From the NCBI RefSeq assembly GCF_026015295.1, contig NZ_JAPDUW010000001.1, positions 3,371,501 to 3,435,500 on the forward strand: a stretch of 64,000 nt of DNA. The letters are read 5' to 3'. The notes under the pieces were generated by a model that was given only the letters and a program-made list of their open reading frames with translations, ran no database searches and was not told the DNA's origin. The position numbers were made by a program, and so were the translations under genes. Positions 1-7,618 of this stretch are shown here, piece after piece (the first letter of the stretch is position 1; each line of letters starts with the position of its first letter). The DNA comes from Segatella copri. Lineage in GTDB: Bacteria; Bacteroidota; Bacteroidia; Bacteroidales; Bacteroidaceae.

Positions 1-45
1 CCTGCTAAGATACTCAAGGATTGTAAAGATCTCACTGAAGAATAA
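1..45 (+). CDS. C-terminal end of a gene cut by the window edge
   Basis: Reading frame 1 is open from the first base and gives PAKILKDCKDLTEE followed by TAA at 43-45. A terminator-like hairpin starts immediately after the stop, which supports a real gene end. The fragment is too short to identify a family, so no function is proposed. Confidence 0.5.
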   Translation, partial: PAKILKDCKDLTEE

Positions 46-97
46 AAAAAAAGAGCGAATTATCTGCAAATTCTGCGGATTATTCGCTCTTTTTTTG
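46..97 (+). terminator. Intrinsic terminator after the partial gene
   Basis: An A-rich tract and AAAGAGCGAAT pair with ATTCGCTCTTT across a short loop, followed by a run of T. The stem has one mismatch near the loop. It separates the partial gene from the next promoter. Confidence 0.8.
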
Positions 98-105
98 TAT
101 CTTTG
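98..105 (+). promoter_or_regulatory. -7 box TATCTTTG for the kinase-like/AraC gene
   Basis: TATCTTTG matches the Bacteroidota -7 consensus TAnnTTTG. Transcription would start near 112, so an upstream TTG at 103 cannot be the start codon and the ATG at 142 is preferred. Confidence 0.6.
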
Positions 106-141
106 CCCTCAAACTTATCATCGGGTTCAAAGTTTAAGGAT

Positions 142-1104
142 ATGATATTAACGATTACAGGTTCAGACAGCACCGGAGGCTCTGGTGTGCAGGCGGACAT
201 CAGGACGATTGCCGAGTTGGGCGGTTATGCTGTTTCGGCAATAACCAGCATCACTGTGCAGAATACGCTCGGTATTCAGGAGTTCTTCGATATTCCTGCC
301 GAGATTGTTTCGGGGCAGATTGAGGCTATCATGAACGATGTGCAGCCTGATATTGTGAAGATTGGTATGATACGCAGGGTGGAAACGCTGAATGTGGTCA
401 TCGATGCGCTGACCAAATACCGTCCTGCCCATATCATCTATGCCCCTGCCATCTGGTCGAGCCAGGGCGATGCGCTGATGACGGAAGATGTGGTGAGCCA
501 GATCAAATACCGTCTGCTGCCGCTCTGTTCTGTCGTCGTGTCACGCAAGAAGGAGAGCGACATCATTCTTCAGAATTCCAAACTGCTGAGCCTTGCCGAA
601 AAGCAGGGGCTCCGGATCTATCGCCTCGACAATGCCAATTCGCATGGTCTCATCAACCGTTTCTCTTCAGCTCTTGCCGTCTATCTGAATCAGGGCAAGA
701 AGATGGAGGAGGCGTTGGCGATGGCGCAGGATTTCATCAATGTAGAACTCGTGCGCCAGAGCAATCTGCAGGGCAGGAGTTCCGAGCTTTACAACCAGTT
801 TATCTCGCAGGTGAATAACTTCTGCCGCACTTATAGCGATGTTCATTTCTATGCCGACCAGTTGAATGTGAGTGGCCGTTATCTGGCTCAGGTTACCCGC
901 CGTATCTCCGGCAAGACCCCGAAGGCAATCATCGATGAATACATCGTGAAGGAGATAGAGCGCGAGCTTTCTACCACTACGCATACGGTTCAGGAGATAG
1001 CCAATACCTTCGGTTTCTCATCCCAGGCTCATCTCACCAAGTTCTTCAAGAAGATGAGAGGGGTAACGCCTTCTGCTTTCAGGCAACCAAAACCTGTTGA
1101 TTAA
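142..1104 (+). CDS. ThiD/PdxK-like (degenerate kinase) domain fused to AraC-type HTH regulator
   Basis: This 320-residue protein starts like HMP/HMP-P kinase ThiD, with GSDSTGGSGVQAD at residues 7-19, and ends with an AraC-family double helix-turn-helix at about 228-318. The other kinase motifs look lost. The DPVMV strand that normally supplies an aspartate reads APAIW (101-105), the TPN segment is replaced by SRKK (134-137), and the GTGC anion hole with its catalytic residue reads NSHGLINR (166-173). I infer a ligand-binding pseudokinase that controls transcription, sensing a pyrimidine or B6 vitamer. pdxST lies 5 kb downstream, but no direct link is shown. The ATG at 142 was chosen because an upstream in-frame TTG overlaps the promoter. 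It could still be a weak kinase. Confidence 0.8.
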   Translation: MILTITGSDSTGGSGVQADIRTIAELGGYAVSAITSITVQNTLGIQEFFDIPAEIVSGQIEAIMNDVQPDIVKIGMIRRVETLNVVIDALTKYRPAHIIYAPAIWSSQGDALMTEDVVSQIKYRLLPLCSVVVSRKKESDIILQNSKLLSLAEKQGLRIYRLDNANSHGLINRFSSALAVYLNQGKKMEEALAMAQDFINVELVRQSNLQGRSSELYNQFISQVNNFCRTYSDVHFYADQLNVSGRYLAQVTRRISGKTPKAIIDEYIVKEIERELSTTTHTVQEIANTFGFSSQAHLTKFFKKMRGVTPSAFRQPKPVD

Positions 1105-1286
1105 AATGAGGCCATGTTTAGCCATCTTTGCCATGGCTATCGTTGAATTCTCTTGTTTGTTTTGCAACACTAAGATAAGTGAATTCTTCGACATGACAAA
1201 ATCCTGGGCAACTTTTTGTTGCTCAGACACTTAAAAAGTTTAATTTATAATAGTGTTGCGGAATTAATGTAAAATAATAACAAAAC

Positions 1287-2444
1287 ATGAAACGTACTTT
1301 TTTCGCATTTCTTTCCCAATGCCTGCTTGTCATCATTATACTGACATCATGCAGTGACGACCAAACCGATCTCTCCCCTGATATTAATACCCCGATTACC
1401 GGTTATTGGCAAATAGCCGATGGTGACATCAATGGCGATGGTGCCATTCAGGGCATCGTGGTACACAGTGACGAGACTGTCAGCGAATGGTTATATACCG
1501 GTGAAACCGCTAATCCTTATCACCTGGGTTTTAAAACAGGTAAATGGAGCGTGAACGGCAACCACTACGAGATGCAACTTCCTATCAGTAATGGCGCCTA
1601 TTATAATGTGACAGTGGCGGGAAACAATGACAGAACAATGTATCTTGCGTATAAAGGAAAAACATCCGTAGTGCCTTTCTATAAGCTGACATCCCTCCCT
1701 GGAAATGGAAACGAGATGATTAGCGAACTTGAGGGCATGAAAATGTCGGGTTACACGATGGCTGACATCACGGGTTATTGGGAACAGGATAACGAGAACG
1801 GCACAGGCTTCTATATCGATAATGAAGGAAACATCTCTGATTTGACATGTTTGTATGGTGTGGAAAAATATTATTCCGTGGAATATCATTCGGCAGAGGT
1901 GATACTTAATGGCAATAGCTGTGTCATCTCTTCTTTGGGTTCACAATGGATGGTGTATGCCGTAGGCAGCAACTCATTACTTGCCATTGACCGCAATAAC
2001 AACAGTCAGCTAGTGGAACACTTCGTGAAGAAAGATGTTCCTGATGAGATGATGCGAGCCGACGAGATCATGAAGGCCCCTGTGCCTGCAGGACTGCTTG
2101 GCAAGTGGGAAACCATCCACTATACGCGCATGATCAATGGTGAGAATGTTACCGATATTGACATTCTCAATGGTGATGATTGGAACAAGCAGTTTTACCA
2201 CACATTAGCTTTTTCAGAAAATCACAAAATAAGCAAATGGGATAGGTTTGGAAGTCAGCTCTACGACCAATGCTTCATGTTGAAGGGTGACAACATCACT
2301 ATTGCAGGAGACTTGACCAATCTCCTTTTCCCAAAATACAGTTATACAGAAACATGGACCATAAGCGACAAGACTGAAAACAGTATGAAGCTTACGCGCG
2401 AGCAAGATAATACAACAGAATGTTATACTTATAAACGAAAATAA
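1287..2444 (+). CDS. Lipoprotein with three lipocalin-like repeats
   Basis: The 385-residue product has a type II signal peptide with lipobox LTSC near residue 22, followed by SDD, so it should be a lipid-anchored envelope protein. Three related segments each open with a G-x-W motif (ITGYWQI, ITGYWEQ, LLGKWET), as in lipocalin-like domains of Bacteroidota lipoproteins. The ligand is unknown. The gene is 5 bp upstream of an outer-membrane beta-barrel gene, so the two are probably co-transcribed and may form a surface pair. No enzymatic residues were recognised. Confidence 0.7.
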   Translation: MKRTFFAFLSQCLLVIIILTSCSDDQTDLSPDINTPITGYWQIADGDINGDGAIQGIVVHSDETVSEWLYTGETANPYHLGFKTGKWSVNGNHYEMQLPISNGAYYNVTVAGNNDRTMYLAYKGKTSVVPFYKLTSLPGNGNEMISELEGMKMSGYTMADITGYWEQDNENGTGFYIDNEGNISDLTCLYGVEKYYSVEYHSAEVILNGNSCVISSLGSQWMVYAVGSNSLLAIDRNNNSQLVEHFVKKDVPDEMMRADEIMKAPVPAGLLGKWETIHYTRMINGENVTDIDILNGDDWNKQFYHTLAFSENHKISKWDRFGSQLYDQCFMLKGDNITIAGDLTNLLFPKYSYTETWTISDKTENSMKLTREQDNTTECYTYKRK

Positions 2445-2449
2445 TTTCA

Positions 2450-3160
2450 ATGAAACATATCATAACAGTCGTTATCATGATGTTGTTGCCTATGTGGACA
2501 ACAGCCCAAAACGAAAGTCGCCACGTGTCTGTCATTCCACATGCAGGCGTAACAATAGCCAAGATGAATGGCGCTGCACTAACGGTAGCAGAGAAATGGA
2601 AAGCCGGATATACTGTTGGAGCAAGCGTTGAGTTTCCTTTGTCGCAGAATTTTTCTCTGCTTACGGGAGCTGACTTCAGCCTGATAGGTACTGGACTTGA
2701 GAAACAGAAAGAGAAATATGCGTCTGCCGATGAAAAACTTGACGTGACATATCTCTCCGTGCCTCTGCAAATCAAGACATACTTCTCTGGTGTGAAAGGA
2801 TTGGCTGCACATATTGGTGTGCAGGCTGGCATACTCCTCTCGGCAAAGGATAAGATGACTATACACAGCATACGCACGATGAACCTCGGCAACGACGTAT
2901 CATCAATGTACCTATGGGAATCGTACAAAGAGAAGAAATCGGAGGATGTAAGCAGCAAATTCCGCAATGTTGTTATTGGCATTCCCCTTGGAGTGAGCTA
3001 CGAATGGCGACATATCACCCTCGACGCCTCCTATTGTTTCGAACTGCGACAGGCTATCAGTCTGAAGACAGACAACCCCGGTGGCTGGGGCTTCAACAAC
3101 TCTCCAACGGCACGCAACTATGCCATATATATCACGGCAGGATATAAGTTCACGCTATAG
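2450..3160 (+). CDS. Outer-membrane beta-barrel protein (PorT-like fold)
   Basis: The 236-residue product begins with a cleavable signal peptide ending TTAQ and continues as alternating amphipathic strands (for example HVSVIPHAGVTIAKM, YTVGASVEFPL, LSVPLQIKTYF). It ends with an aromatic strand, AIYITAGYKFTL, typical of small outer-membrane beta-barrels recognised by BAM. This matches the PorT-type or generic beta-barrel families of Bacteroidota. It directly follows the lipocalin-like lipoprotein gene. The substrate or partner is unknown. Confidence 0.75.
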   Translation: MKHIITVVIMMLLPMWTTAQNESRHVSVIPHAGVTIAKMNGAALTVAEKWKAGYTVGASVEFPLSQNFSLLTGADFSLIGTGLEKQKEKYASADEKLDVTYLSVPLQIKTYFSGVKGLAAHIGVQAGILLSAKDKMTIHSIRTMNLGNDVSSMYLWESYKEKKSEDVSSKFRNVVIGIPLGVSYEWRHITLDASYCFELRQAISLKTDNPGGWGFNNSPTARNYAIYITAGYKFTL

Positions 3161-3242
3161 ATAGAAAGGCGCACCCGACAAACCCTGTGGAAGGCTTAGT
3201 TGCAGATTTGAGGGTTAATATGTAGATAGCATTATGCGTAAA

Positions 3243-3261
3243 AATCCCTCATTGAGGGATT
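3243..3261. terminator. Short hairpin after the beta-barrel gene
   Basis: AATCCCTC-ATT-GAGGGATT is a perfect 8-bp stem with a 3-nt loop and only a weak T tract after it. It could terminate the upstream pair. It overlaps the start of the next promoter region. Confidence 0.45.
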
Positions 3262-3266
3262 ATTTG

Positions 3267-3299
3267 TATCTTTGCTGCAGTTTTAAATGATTAATTTTG
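3267..3299 (+). promoter_or_regulatory. Promoter boxes for the short lipoprotein gene
   Basis: Two -7-like boxes are visible, TATCTTTG (3267-3274) and TAATTTTG (3292-3299). The TTTG of the first lies 17 bp before the second and could serve as its -33 element. Confidence 0.5.
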
Positions 3300-3323
3300 C
3301 ACTCAATTCTTAATAGTAACAAT

Positions 3324-3777
3324 ATGAAAAAAAAAAATTATACGATTTCTGAAAGTAGCAATTTTTTGTACGGTTTGTGTGCTATATAATGCATGCTCAT
3401 GCCTGATAGGAAATCCTGGTGAGGACGTGTATTATCAAGATGTTAAGGTTATAAATAAATCAGGGGAAACGATCTATGCTGCAGATTTTATGTTTGGGGA
3501 TACTACTCTTTTAACACCAAAACATGTGTTTAAGATGTTTGATCCTAGAATATTGCGAGAAGCATACAATGATAGTTGTTTTATAGGGAAAATAGCAATT
3601 CCGGAAACAGAAGATGAAGCTAATAGTCTATACCAAGTGATAATATTTAAACAAAGTACTATTGATAAATATTCCAAAGAAGAGTTGATAGAAAAAAATA
3701 TTTTTGATAAAAGGTATTTATTGAACTACAATGAATTAAAGAAGGTAAATTTTAAAATGACCTATTCGGGGGATTAA
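3324..3777 (+). CDS. Small lipoprotein, start separated from body by a poly-A tract frameshift
   Basis: The body (3379 onward) encodes about 130 residues of an unrecognised protein. The frame is open upstream back to a TGA overlapping an ATG at 3324, and this upstream part reads KKKIIRFLKVAIFCTVCV then LYNACSC, an excellent lipoprotein signal peptide and lipobox. The ATG at 3324 is joined to it only if the run of 11 A after ATG has 10. So the gene is off by one base in a homopolymer. This is a sequencing error, a slippage-dependent (phase-variable) gene, or a recent inactivation. A GTG at 3379 would lack a signal peptide. Confidence 0.6.
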
Positions 3778-3956
3778 TCTTATTCAAGTTTCGCAAGTGA
3801 GGGAATTGATTGAAGTTAAAGAAGTTATCACTCCCTACGGTCGTTCGGGAAGTGAAGAGACAATAGTCTTCTTTCGTAAAACGTAGGACATTTGTCCCTT
3901 AACTTCCCTCTAACTTCCCTAACTTCCCTTAACTTCCCCACATGCGAAAGTTCAGT

Positions 3957-4017
3957 AGTTAATAGTTGATAGTTTATAGCAATCTTGCTAACGGCTACGC
4001 CCTATCAACTATTAACT
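3957..4017. repeat. 16-bp perfect inverted repeat
   Basis: AGTTAATAGTTGATAG at 3957-3972 is the exact reverse complement of 4002-4017, with a 29-nt spacer. Further TTAATAG words follow. This looks like a dispersed intergenic palindrome; no gene is associated. Confidence 0.65.
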
Positions 4018-4040
4018 ATAAACTATTAACTTTTTCATTG

Positions 4041-4066
4041 GGGGTTAACAGGGTTAACAGTTAACA
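4041..4066. repeat. Left arm of a 26-bp inverted repeat flanking IS630
   Basis: This 26-bp segment, made of GGGTTAACA-type words, is the perfect reverse complement of 5275-5300. The arms lie outside the IS630 ends, so they belong to an older palindromic repeat that the IS interrupted. Confidence 0.8.
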
Positions 4067-4124
4067 GCTGTTTTTTGCATCCTCCCCCTCCTTTATACCT
4101 ATAAGTAACTGTTCAAAATTAATT

Positions 4125-4748
4125 TTACAAATATGAATAATTCACGAATAAGTTCGTACCCACAGAGGCCAAGGCCCTGTTCGTACAATAGAAAAGCGAG
4201 TCCGTAGTCTCGTAATCTATCGGTCTTATCCATTTGCCCTTAAGTATACGCCAAAGAATCTCGGCAGGATTAAGTTCTGGAGAATAAGGTGGAAGATAGA
4301 CGAGGAACAATCCTCTATTCTCCCAAATTTTCCTCAGTTCTTTCACCTTCCGATTTCTATGAACAGAAGCATTGTCCAAGACAATTACAGTCTTCTTCGT
4401 GACATTGAAAGAGAATCTGTCAAGATAGTCCACAATCTTGTCTGCGTTGATGGACTCTTTTGTGGTAAAGCCTTTATATTGGTTCCTTTTGGTAATCATA
4501 CCAAAGATATTAAGCCGGGCAGCTTTCTCGGATGGGATGTAAACATCCTCATTCTTGAATTGCCAGCCATATGGAACATATCCATTTGTACAGACATGGC
4601 TTTCGTCGGCATAATATAGCACAAGTTCCCCTTTGGAATCAAGTTCTTCAAGTTCTTGCAACTTCTCTTTCTTGTATGCGTAGAGCTGCGGTGAGGGTTT
4701 GCCCCTTGGGCGTTTTCTTATACGCTTATATCTTGCACCAATGTTTCT
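4125..4748 (-). CDS. IS630 transposase, DDE catalytic part (frameshift product)
   Basis: This frame holds the DDE catalytic domain of IS630 transposases: YADES (first Asp), LDNASVH (second Asp) and PPYSPELNPAE (Glu). The independently initiated part begins near 4661, but the frame stays open upstream in the -1 frame as far as the slippery TTTTTTA in the helix-turn-helix frame. The peptide at the junction (RKRPRGKPSP, then LYAYKKEKL) is typical IS630 linker sequence. So the functional transposase is probably a single chain made by -1 ribosomal frameshifting. All three catalytic residues are present, and the copy looks potentially active. Confidence 0.8.
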   Translation of the reverse strand, partial: RNIGARYKRIRKRPRGKPSPQLYAYKKEKLQELEELDSKGELVLYYADESHVCTNGYVPYGWQFKNEDVYIPSEKAARLNIFGMITKRNQYKGFTTKESINADKIVDYLDRFSFNVTKKTVIVLDNASVHRNRKVKELRKIWENRGLFLVYLPPYSPELNPAEILWRILKGKWIRPIDYETTDSLFYCTNRALASVGTNLFVNYSYL

Positions 4749-5134
4749 AAAAAACGTTTGAAGGTAATGTCACTGGCTTCTTTGCCAGTCGCATTCTGCC
4801 ATGCCTCACGTGCTTTAGACACGCTTTGACGGTCTTCCTCAATTGCCTTGCGGACTGCTTCTTCATCAGAACAATCCATAATAGGCTTTCGACCCTGACC
4901 AGGACGTGTCTCCAAGCCTTTGATGCCATTTTCTTCATAACGTTTTACCCATGCGTAGACAGTAGGTACAGTCACCTCAAGCATTTCTGCTATTTTGGGA
5001 GCTGATTTACCTTCTGACTTCAGCAATATGGATTTGCATCTGATACGAAAACTATGAGTAGGGCCATTATGATAGCCTTTCTCTAATTTGAGGCGATCAA
5101 CCTCTGATAATTCAAGTACTTTTATTGGTTTCAT
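4718..5134 (-). CDS. IS630 transposase, N-terminal HTH part
   Basis: This frame encodes about 138 residues with a helix-turn-helix region (KIAEMLEVTVPTVYAWVKRY) and the following G-x-x-G-L-x-x-RPGQGRKP segment that IS630 proteins use to bind their inverted repeats. The start at 5134 (MKPIKVLELSE) is preferred over an in-frame upstream ATG at 5170. The 3' end carries TTTTTTA (minus strand, 4748-4754) with codons phased as T TTT TTA, the classical X XXY YYZ slippery heptamer. The stop is at 4718-4720. Confidence 0.8.
   Translation of the reverse strand: MKPIKVLELSEVDRLKLEKGYHNGPTHSFRIRCKSILLKSEGKSAPKIAEMLEVTVPTVYAWVKRYEENGIKGLETRPGQGRKPIMDCSDEEAVRKAIEEDRQSVSKAREAWQNATGKEASDITFKRFLETLVQDISV
4748..4754 (-). 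promoter_or_regulatory. Slippery heptamer TTTTTTA for -1 frameshift
   Basis: On the minus strand, codons CGT TTT TTA place TTTTTTA in the X XXY YYZ register. A -1 shift joins the HTH frame to the DDE frame without an intervening stop. Confidence 0.7.
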
Positions 5135-5274
5135 AATTCTACTTTTTCTATAAAACGGAAAATGAACCATATTAGTACTGATATATATAAATAATTTAGA
5201 TCACTTACTTATAATAATAAATATATATATACTTATTTTTATATGTGAGTAGAGGGAAGTATGCATTTTTGGGG

Positions 5275-5300
5275 TGTTAACTGTTAACCCTGTTAACCCC
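5275..5300. repeat. Right arm of the 26-bp inverted repeat flanking IS630
   Basis: Exact reverse complement of 4041-4066. Similarity continues inward from both arms (a TGCAT word and pyrimidine-rich blocks), so without the IS the site would be a long imperfect palindrome. Confidence 0.8.
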
Positions 5301-5602
5301 TGGCTGTTTTCCTTACCCATCTTGTGTTCCTTCTTAAGATAGCTAAGTGCCTTATATGAAGACAGATAAGTGCCATCAATGATGACCGGCAGGAGGCTTG
5401 AATGATGCCTCATGAGGGCGATAATCTGCCATCATGCAGGCTGTTTTTATTCCCTCCCGATGCATTTTTTAGTGCATCCCGATGTATTTTTCATTCCCTC
5501 GCGATGCAAAAAATAGTGAGTTTCGAGCCGAAAAGCTATGACTTTCGCATCAAAAAACTATGAGTTAGTTTTTTTACACATAGATAAACCTCTCTCTTGC
5601 AG
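5301..5602. other. Spacer with possible gene debris
   Basis: On the minus strand, 5310-5413 can be read as an open stretch containing VIIDGTYLSSYKALSYLKK, which might be a worn transposase or other gene fragment. I do not recognise it and it has no clean start. The stretch 5445-5520 has imperfect repeats of CCCGATGCATTTTT. Nothing else is supported. Confidence 0.3.
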
Positions 5603-5641
5603 AATCGCCAGCGAAGCTTTTTTACAGCTTTGCTGGCGATT
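5603..5641. terminator. Strong hairpin upstream of pdxS region
   Basis: AATCGCCAGCGAAGC pairs with GCTTTGCTGGCGATT over a 9-nt loop; the only non-Watson-Crick pair is G-T. No clear U tract follows on the plus strand, so it may be a boundary or repeat hairpin rather than a true terminator. Confidence 0.5.
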
Positions 5642-5717
5642 TCTCTGTATATAATCTTACTCAATCATGTTCTTGAGTATCCATTTCCTGAAGAATGGGT
5701 CTTCTATATTCCATAAT

Positions 5718-5821
5718 CGAAATTTTTCGTTACGAAATTTTTCGCTAAGATACAAAAAATGTAGAAGTTCGGGAGGTGAACTCCTCTCGGTTTCTCTTAG
5801 CAGTACAATCTGTGTACTGCT
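5718..5821 (+). promoter_or_regulatory. Candidate operators upstream of pdxS
   Basis: Two copies of CGAAATTTTTCG (5718-5729 and 5733-5744), each with CGAAA/TTTCG arms, are 15 bp apart. A perfect inverted repeat AGCAGTACA-N5-TGTACTGCT lies at 5799-5821, centred about 50 bp before the predicted pdxS transcription start. Both look like protein-binding sites. The cognate regulator is unknown. Confidence 0.45.
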
Positions 5822-5845
5822 TTATATATTCAGGAATATCTCTTA

Positions 5846-5853
5846 TATATTTG
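5846..5853 (+). promoter_or_regulatory. -7 box TATATTTG for pdxS
   Basis: TATATTTG fits TAnnTTTG and lies 115 bp before the pdxS ATG. No good -33 TTTG is seen at the usual spacing, which would fit an activator-dependent promoter. Confidence 0.5.
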
Positions 5854-5967
5854 CGAATCTCTCTTTATACAAAATGACTCAATGTTTGCAGAAAATGGAA
5901 TATTTTTCTGCTATTTCGCTGAAAAATGTTTCCTTTGCAGCCGTAATTGAATAAAAATATAAGAATT

Positions 5968-6843
5968 ATGACAGAAAATAGACAAGAATTGAACCGCAAC
6001 TTGGCTCAGATGCTCAAGGGTGGTGTGATTATGGACGTAACAACTCCAGAACAGGCAAAAATCGCAGAGGCAGCAGGTGCATGCGCAGTAATGGCGCTGG
6101 AACGTATTCCAGCTGATATCCGTGCAGCAGGTGGTGTTTCACGTATGAGCGACCCTAAGATGATCAAGGGTATTCAGGAGGCTGTTTCTATCCCTGTAAT
6201 GGCTAAGTGCCGCATCGGTCACTTCGCTGAGGCTCAGATTCTTCAGGCTATCGAAATCGACTATATTGACGAGAGCGAGGTGCTCTCTCCAGCTGATAAT
6301 GTTTATCACATCGACAAGACTCAGTTCGACGTGCCATTCGTTTGTGGTGCCAAGAACCTGGGCGAGGCGCTCCGCCGTATTGCTGAGGGTGCTACCATGA
6401 TCCGTACCAAGGGTGAGCCAGGAACAGGTGATGTGGTTCAGGCTGTTACCCACATGCGTATGATGCAGAGCGAAATCCGCCGCCTGGTTTCTATGAGCGA
6501 GGATGAACTTTACGAGGCAGCCAAGCAGTTGCAGGCTCCTTACGACCTGGTGAAGTATGTTCACGAGAACGGCAAGTTGCCAGTGGTTAATTTCGCTGCC
6601 GGTGGTGTGGCTACTCCAGCTGATGCTGCCCTGATGATGCAGCTCGGTGCCGAGGGTGTATTCGTAGGTTCTGGTATCTTCAAGAGCGGTAATCCTGCTA
6701 AGCGTGCCCAGGCTATCGTGAAGGCTGTTACCAACTACAATGATCCTAAGATGTTGGCAGAGTTGAGCGAGGACCTCGGTGAGGCAATGGTAGGTATCAA
6801 TGAGCAGGAGATTGCTTTGCTCATGGCTGAAAGAGGTAAATAA
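5968..6843 (+). CDS. pdxS: Pyridoxal 5'-phosphate synthase subunit PdxS
   Basis: PdxS condenses ribose 5-phosphate, glyceraldehyde 3-phosphate and ammonia into PLP as part of the dodecameric PdxST complex in the cytoplasm. The 291-residue TIM-barrel protein is full length and shows the family landmarks [30 protein letters not shown] with the active-site lysine, and [11 protein letters not shown] with the second lysine. The ATG at 5968 gives the usual N-terminus ([16 protein letters not shown]); an upstream TTG at 5947 is in frame but not needed. pdxT follows after 69 bp with a weak hairpin between. This is the deoxyxylulose-independent B6 pathway. Confidence 0.97.
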   Translation: MTENRQELNRNLAQMLKGGVIMDVTTPEQAKIAEAAGACAVMALERIPADIRAAGGVSRMSDPKMIKGIQEAVSIPVMAKCRIGHFAEAQILQAIEIDYIDESEVLSPADNVYHIDKTQFDVPFVCGAKNLGEALRRIAEGATMIRTKGEPGTGDVVQAVTHMRMMQSEIRRLVSMSEDELYEAAKQLQAPYDLVKYVHENGKLPVVNFAAGGVATPADAALMMQLGAEGVFVGSGIFKSGNPAKRAQAIVKAVTNYNDPKMLAELSEDLGEAMVGINEQEIALLMAERGK

Positions 6844-6867
6844 TAATAAATGAGATAACAGATAAAG

Positions 6868-6897
6868 GCCCCTCCTGAACAAGAAGGGGCTTTTATA
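6868..6897 (+). terminator. Weak hairpin between pdxS and pdxT
   Basis: GCCCCT pairs with AGGGGC followed by TTTT. It is short and intercistronic, so it may lower pdxT expression relative to pdxS rather than end the transcript. Confidence 0.45.
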
Positions 6898-6912
6898 TTA
6901 GATAAGTATGTT

Positions 6913-7482
6913 ATGAGAATAGCAGTATTAGCTTTACAAGGCGCTTTTGCTGAGCACAGACAGAAGTTGGCTCAGTTGGGCGTGGATAGTTTTGAGGTTC
7001 GCCAGTTGAAGGATTGGGACCAGCCTAAGGATGGCTTGATTATTCCGGGCGGTGAGAGTACCACCCAGGCGAAACTCTTGAATGAACTGGGATTGATGGA
7101 GCCTGTGAAGGAGGCGATTGCTGCCGGCTTGCCAGTTTATGGTACCTGTGCCGGTTTGATTCTTCTTGCCAAGAAGATTGAGGGCGAGCCTAGTCAGCGC
7201 ATAGCTTCGATGGACATCACGGCTTTGAGAAATGCCTACGGTCGCCAGTTGGGCAGTTTCTACATCGAGGCTCCGATGAAGGGCATCGAGGGCAACATCC
7301 CAATGACTTTCATCCGTGCTCCTTATATTAAAGAGGTGTGGGGAGATGCTGAGGTTCTGGCGGAAGTAGATGGCAAGATTGTGGCTGCCCGTCAGGGTAA
7401 CCAGCTCGTTACCGCCTTCCATCCTGAATTGAACGAAAGTCTGGAGATTCATAAGTATTTTCTGGGGATGTGCAGCAAGTAG
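6913..7482 (+). CDS. pdxT: Pyridoxal 5'-phosphate synthase glutaminase PdxT
   Basis: PdxT hydrolyses glutamine and channels ammonia to PdxS. The 189-residue protein is a triad (class I) glutamine amidotransferase. It has the PGGEST oxyanion segment (45-50), the nucleophile in GTCAGL (Cys79) and the His170-x-Glu172 pair in FHPEL near the C-terminus. Length and motif spacing match characterised PdxT. It lies just downstream of pdxS in the same direction. Confidence 0.97.
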   Translation: MRIAVLALQGAFAEHRQKLAQLGVDSFEVRQLKDWDQPKDGLIIPGGESTTQAKLLNELGLMEPVKEAIAAGLPVYGTCAGLILLAKKIEGEPSQRIASMDITALRNAYGRQLGSFYIEAPMKGIEGNIPMTFIRAPYIKEVWGDAEVLAEVDGKIVAARQGNQLVTAFHPELNESLEIHKYFLGMCSK

Positions 7483-7556
7483 GCTTCATCCTAAGATGAA
7501 ACTTATTTCGTTGGCCGATGAAACAGGCTTCATGGGCACATGAAGCTATATTGCAA

Positions 7557-7618
7557 AGTATCTTAGGATACATTGCCAAGTATCTTAAGATACATGAGCA
7601 AGTATCCTAAGATACTTT
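7557..7618. repeat. Three evenly spaced 16-bp palindromes
   Basis: AAGTATCTTAGGATAC (7557), AAGTATCTTAAGATAC (7580) and AAGTATCCTAAGATAC (7603) recur every 23 bp. The last is followed by T residues and could end pdxST transcription. Confidence 0.65.

Larger units (their letters stand above)
3778..4099. other. Repeat-rich spacer left of the IS630 element
   Basis: No credible gene is present. The spacer holds about five near-tandem copies of TAACTTCCC (about 3897-3940), a 16-bp inverted repeat (3957-4017) and the left arm of a larger palindrome (4041-4066). Confidence 0.6.
4100..5213 (-). mobile_element. IS630-family insertion sequence (about 1.1 kb)
   Basis: The ends carry imperfect terminal inverted repeats that begin TATAAGTAA on both sides (left from 4100; right ending at 5213), and both share TC and AAATTA positions further in. 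Both ends show TA, the dinucleotide duplicated by IS630/Tc1-mariner elements. The two transposase frames fill the interior on the minus strand and end within 25 bp of the left terminus. The element sits inside a larger palindrome (arms 4041-4066 and 5275-5300). Confidence 0.8.

Noticed and set aside
5667..5954. 95-codon plus-strand frame before pdxS
   Set aside because: It covers the operator-like repeats and promoter, has phenylalanine-rich low-complexity sequence and no domain; treated as non-coding leader.
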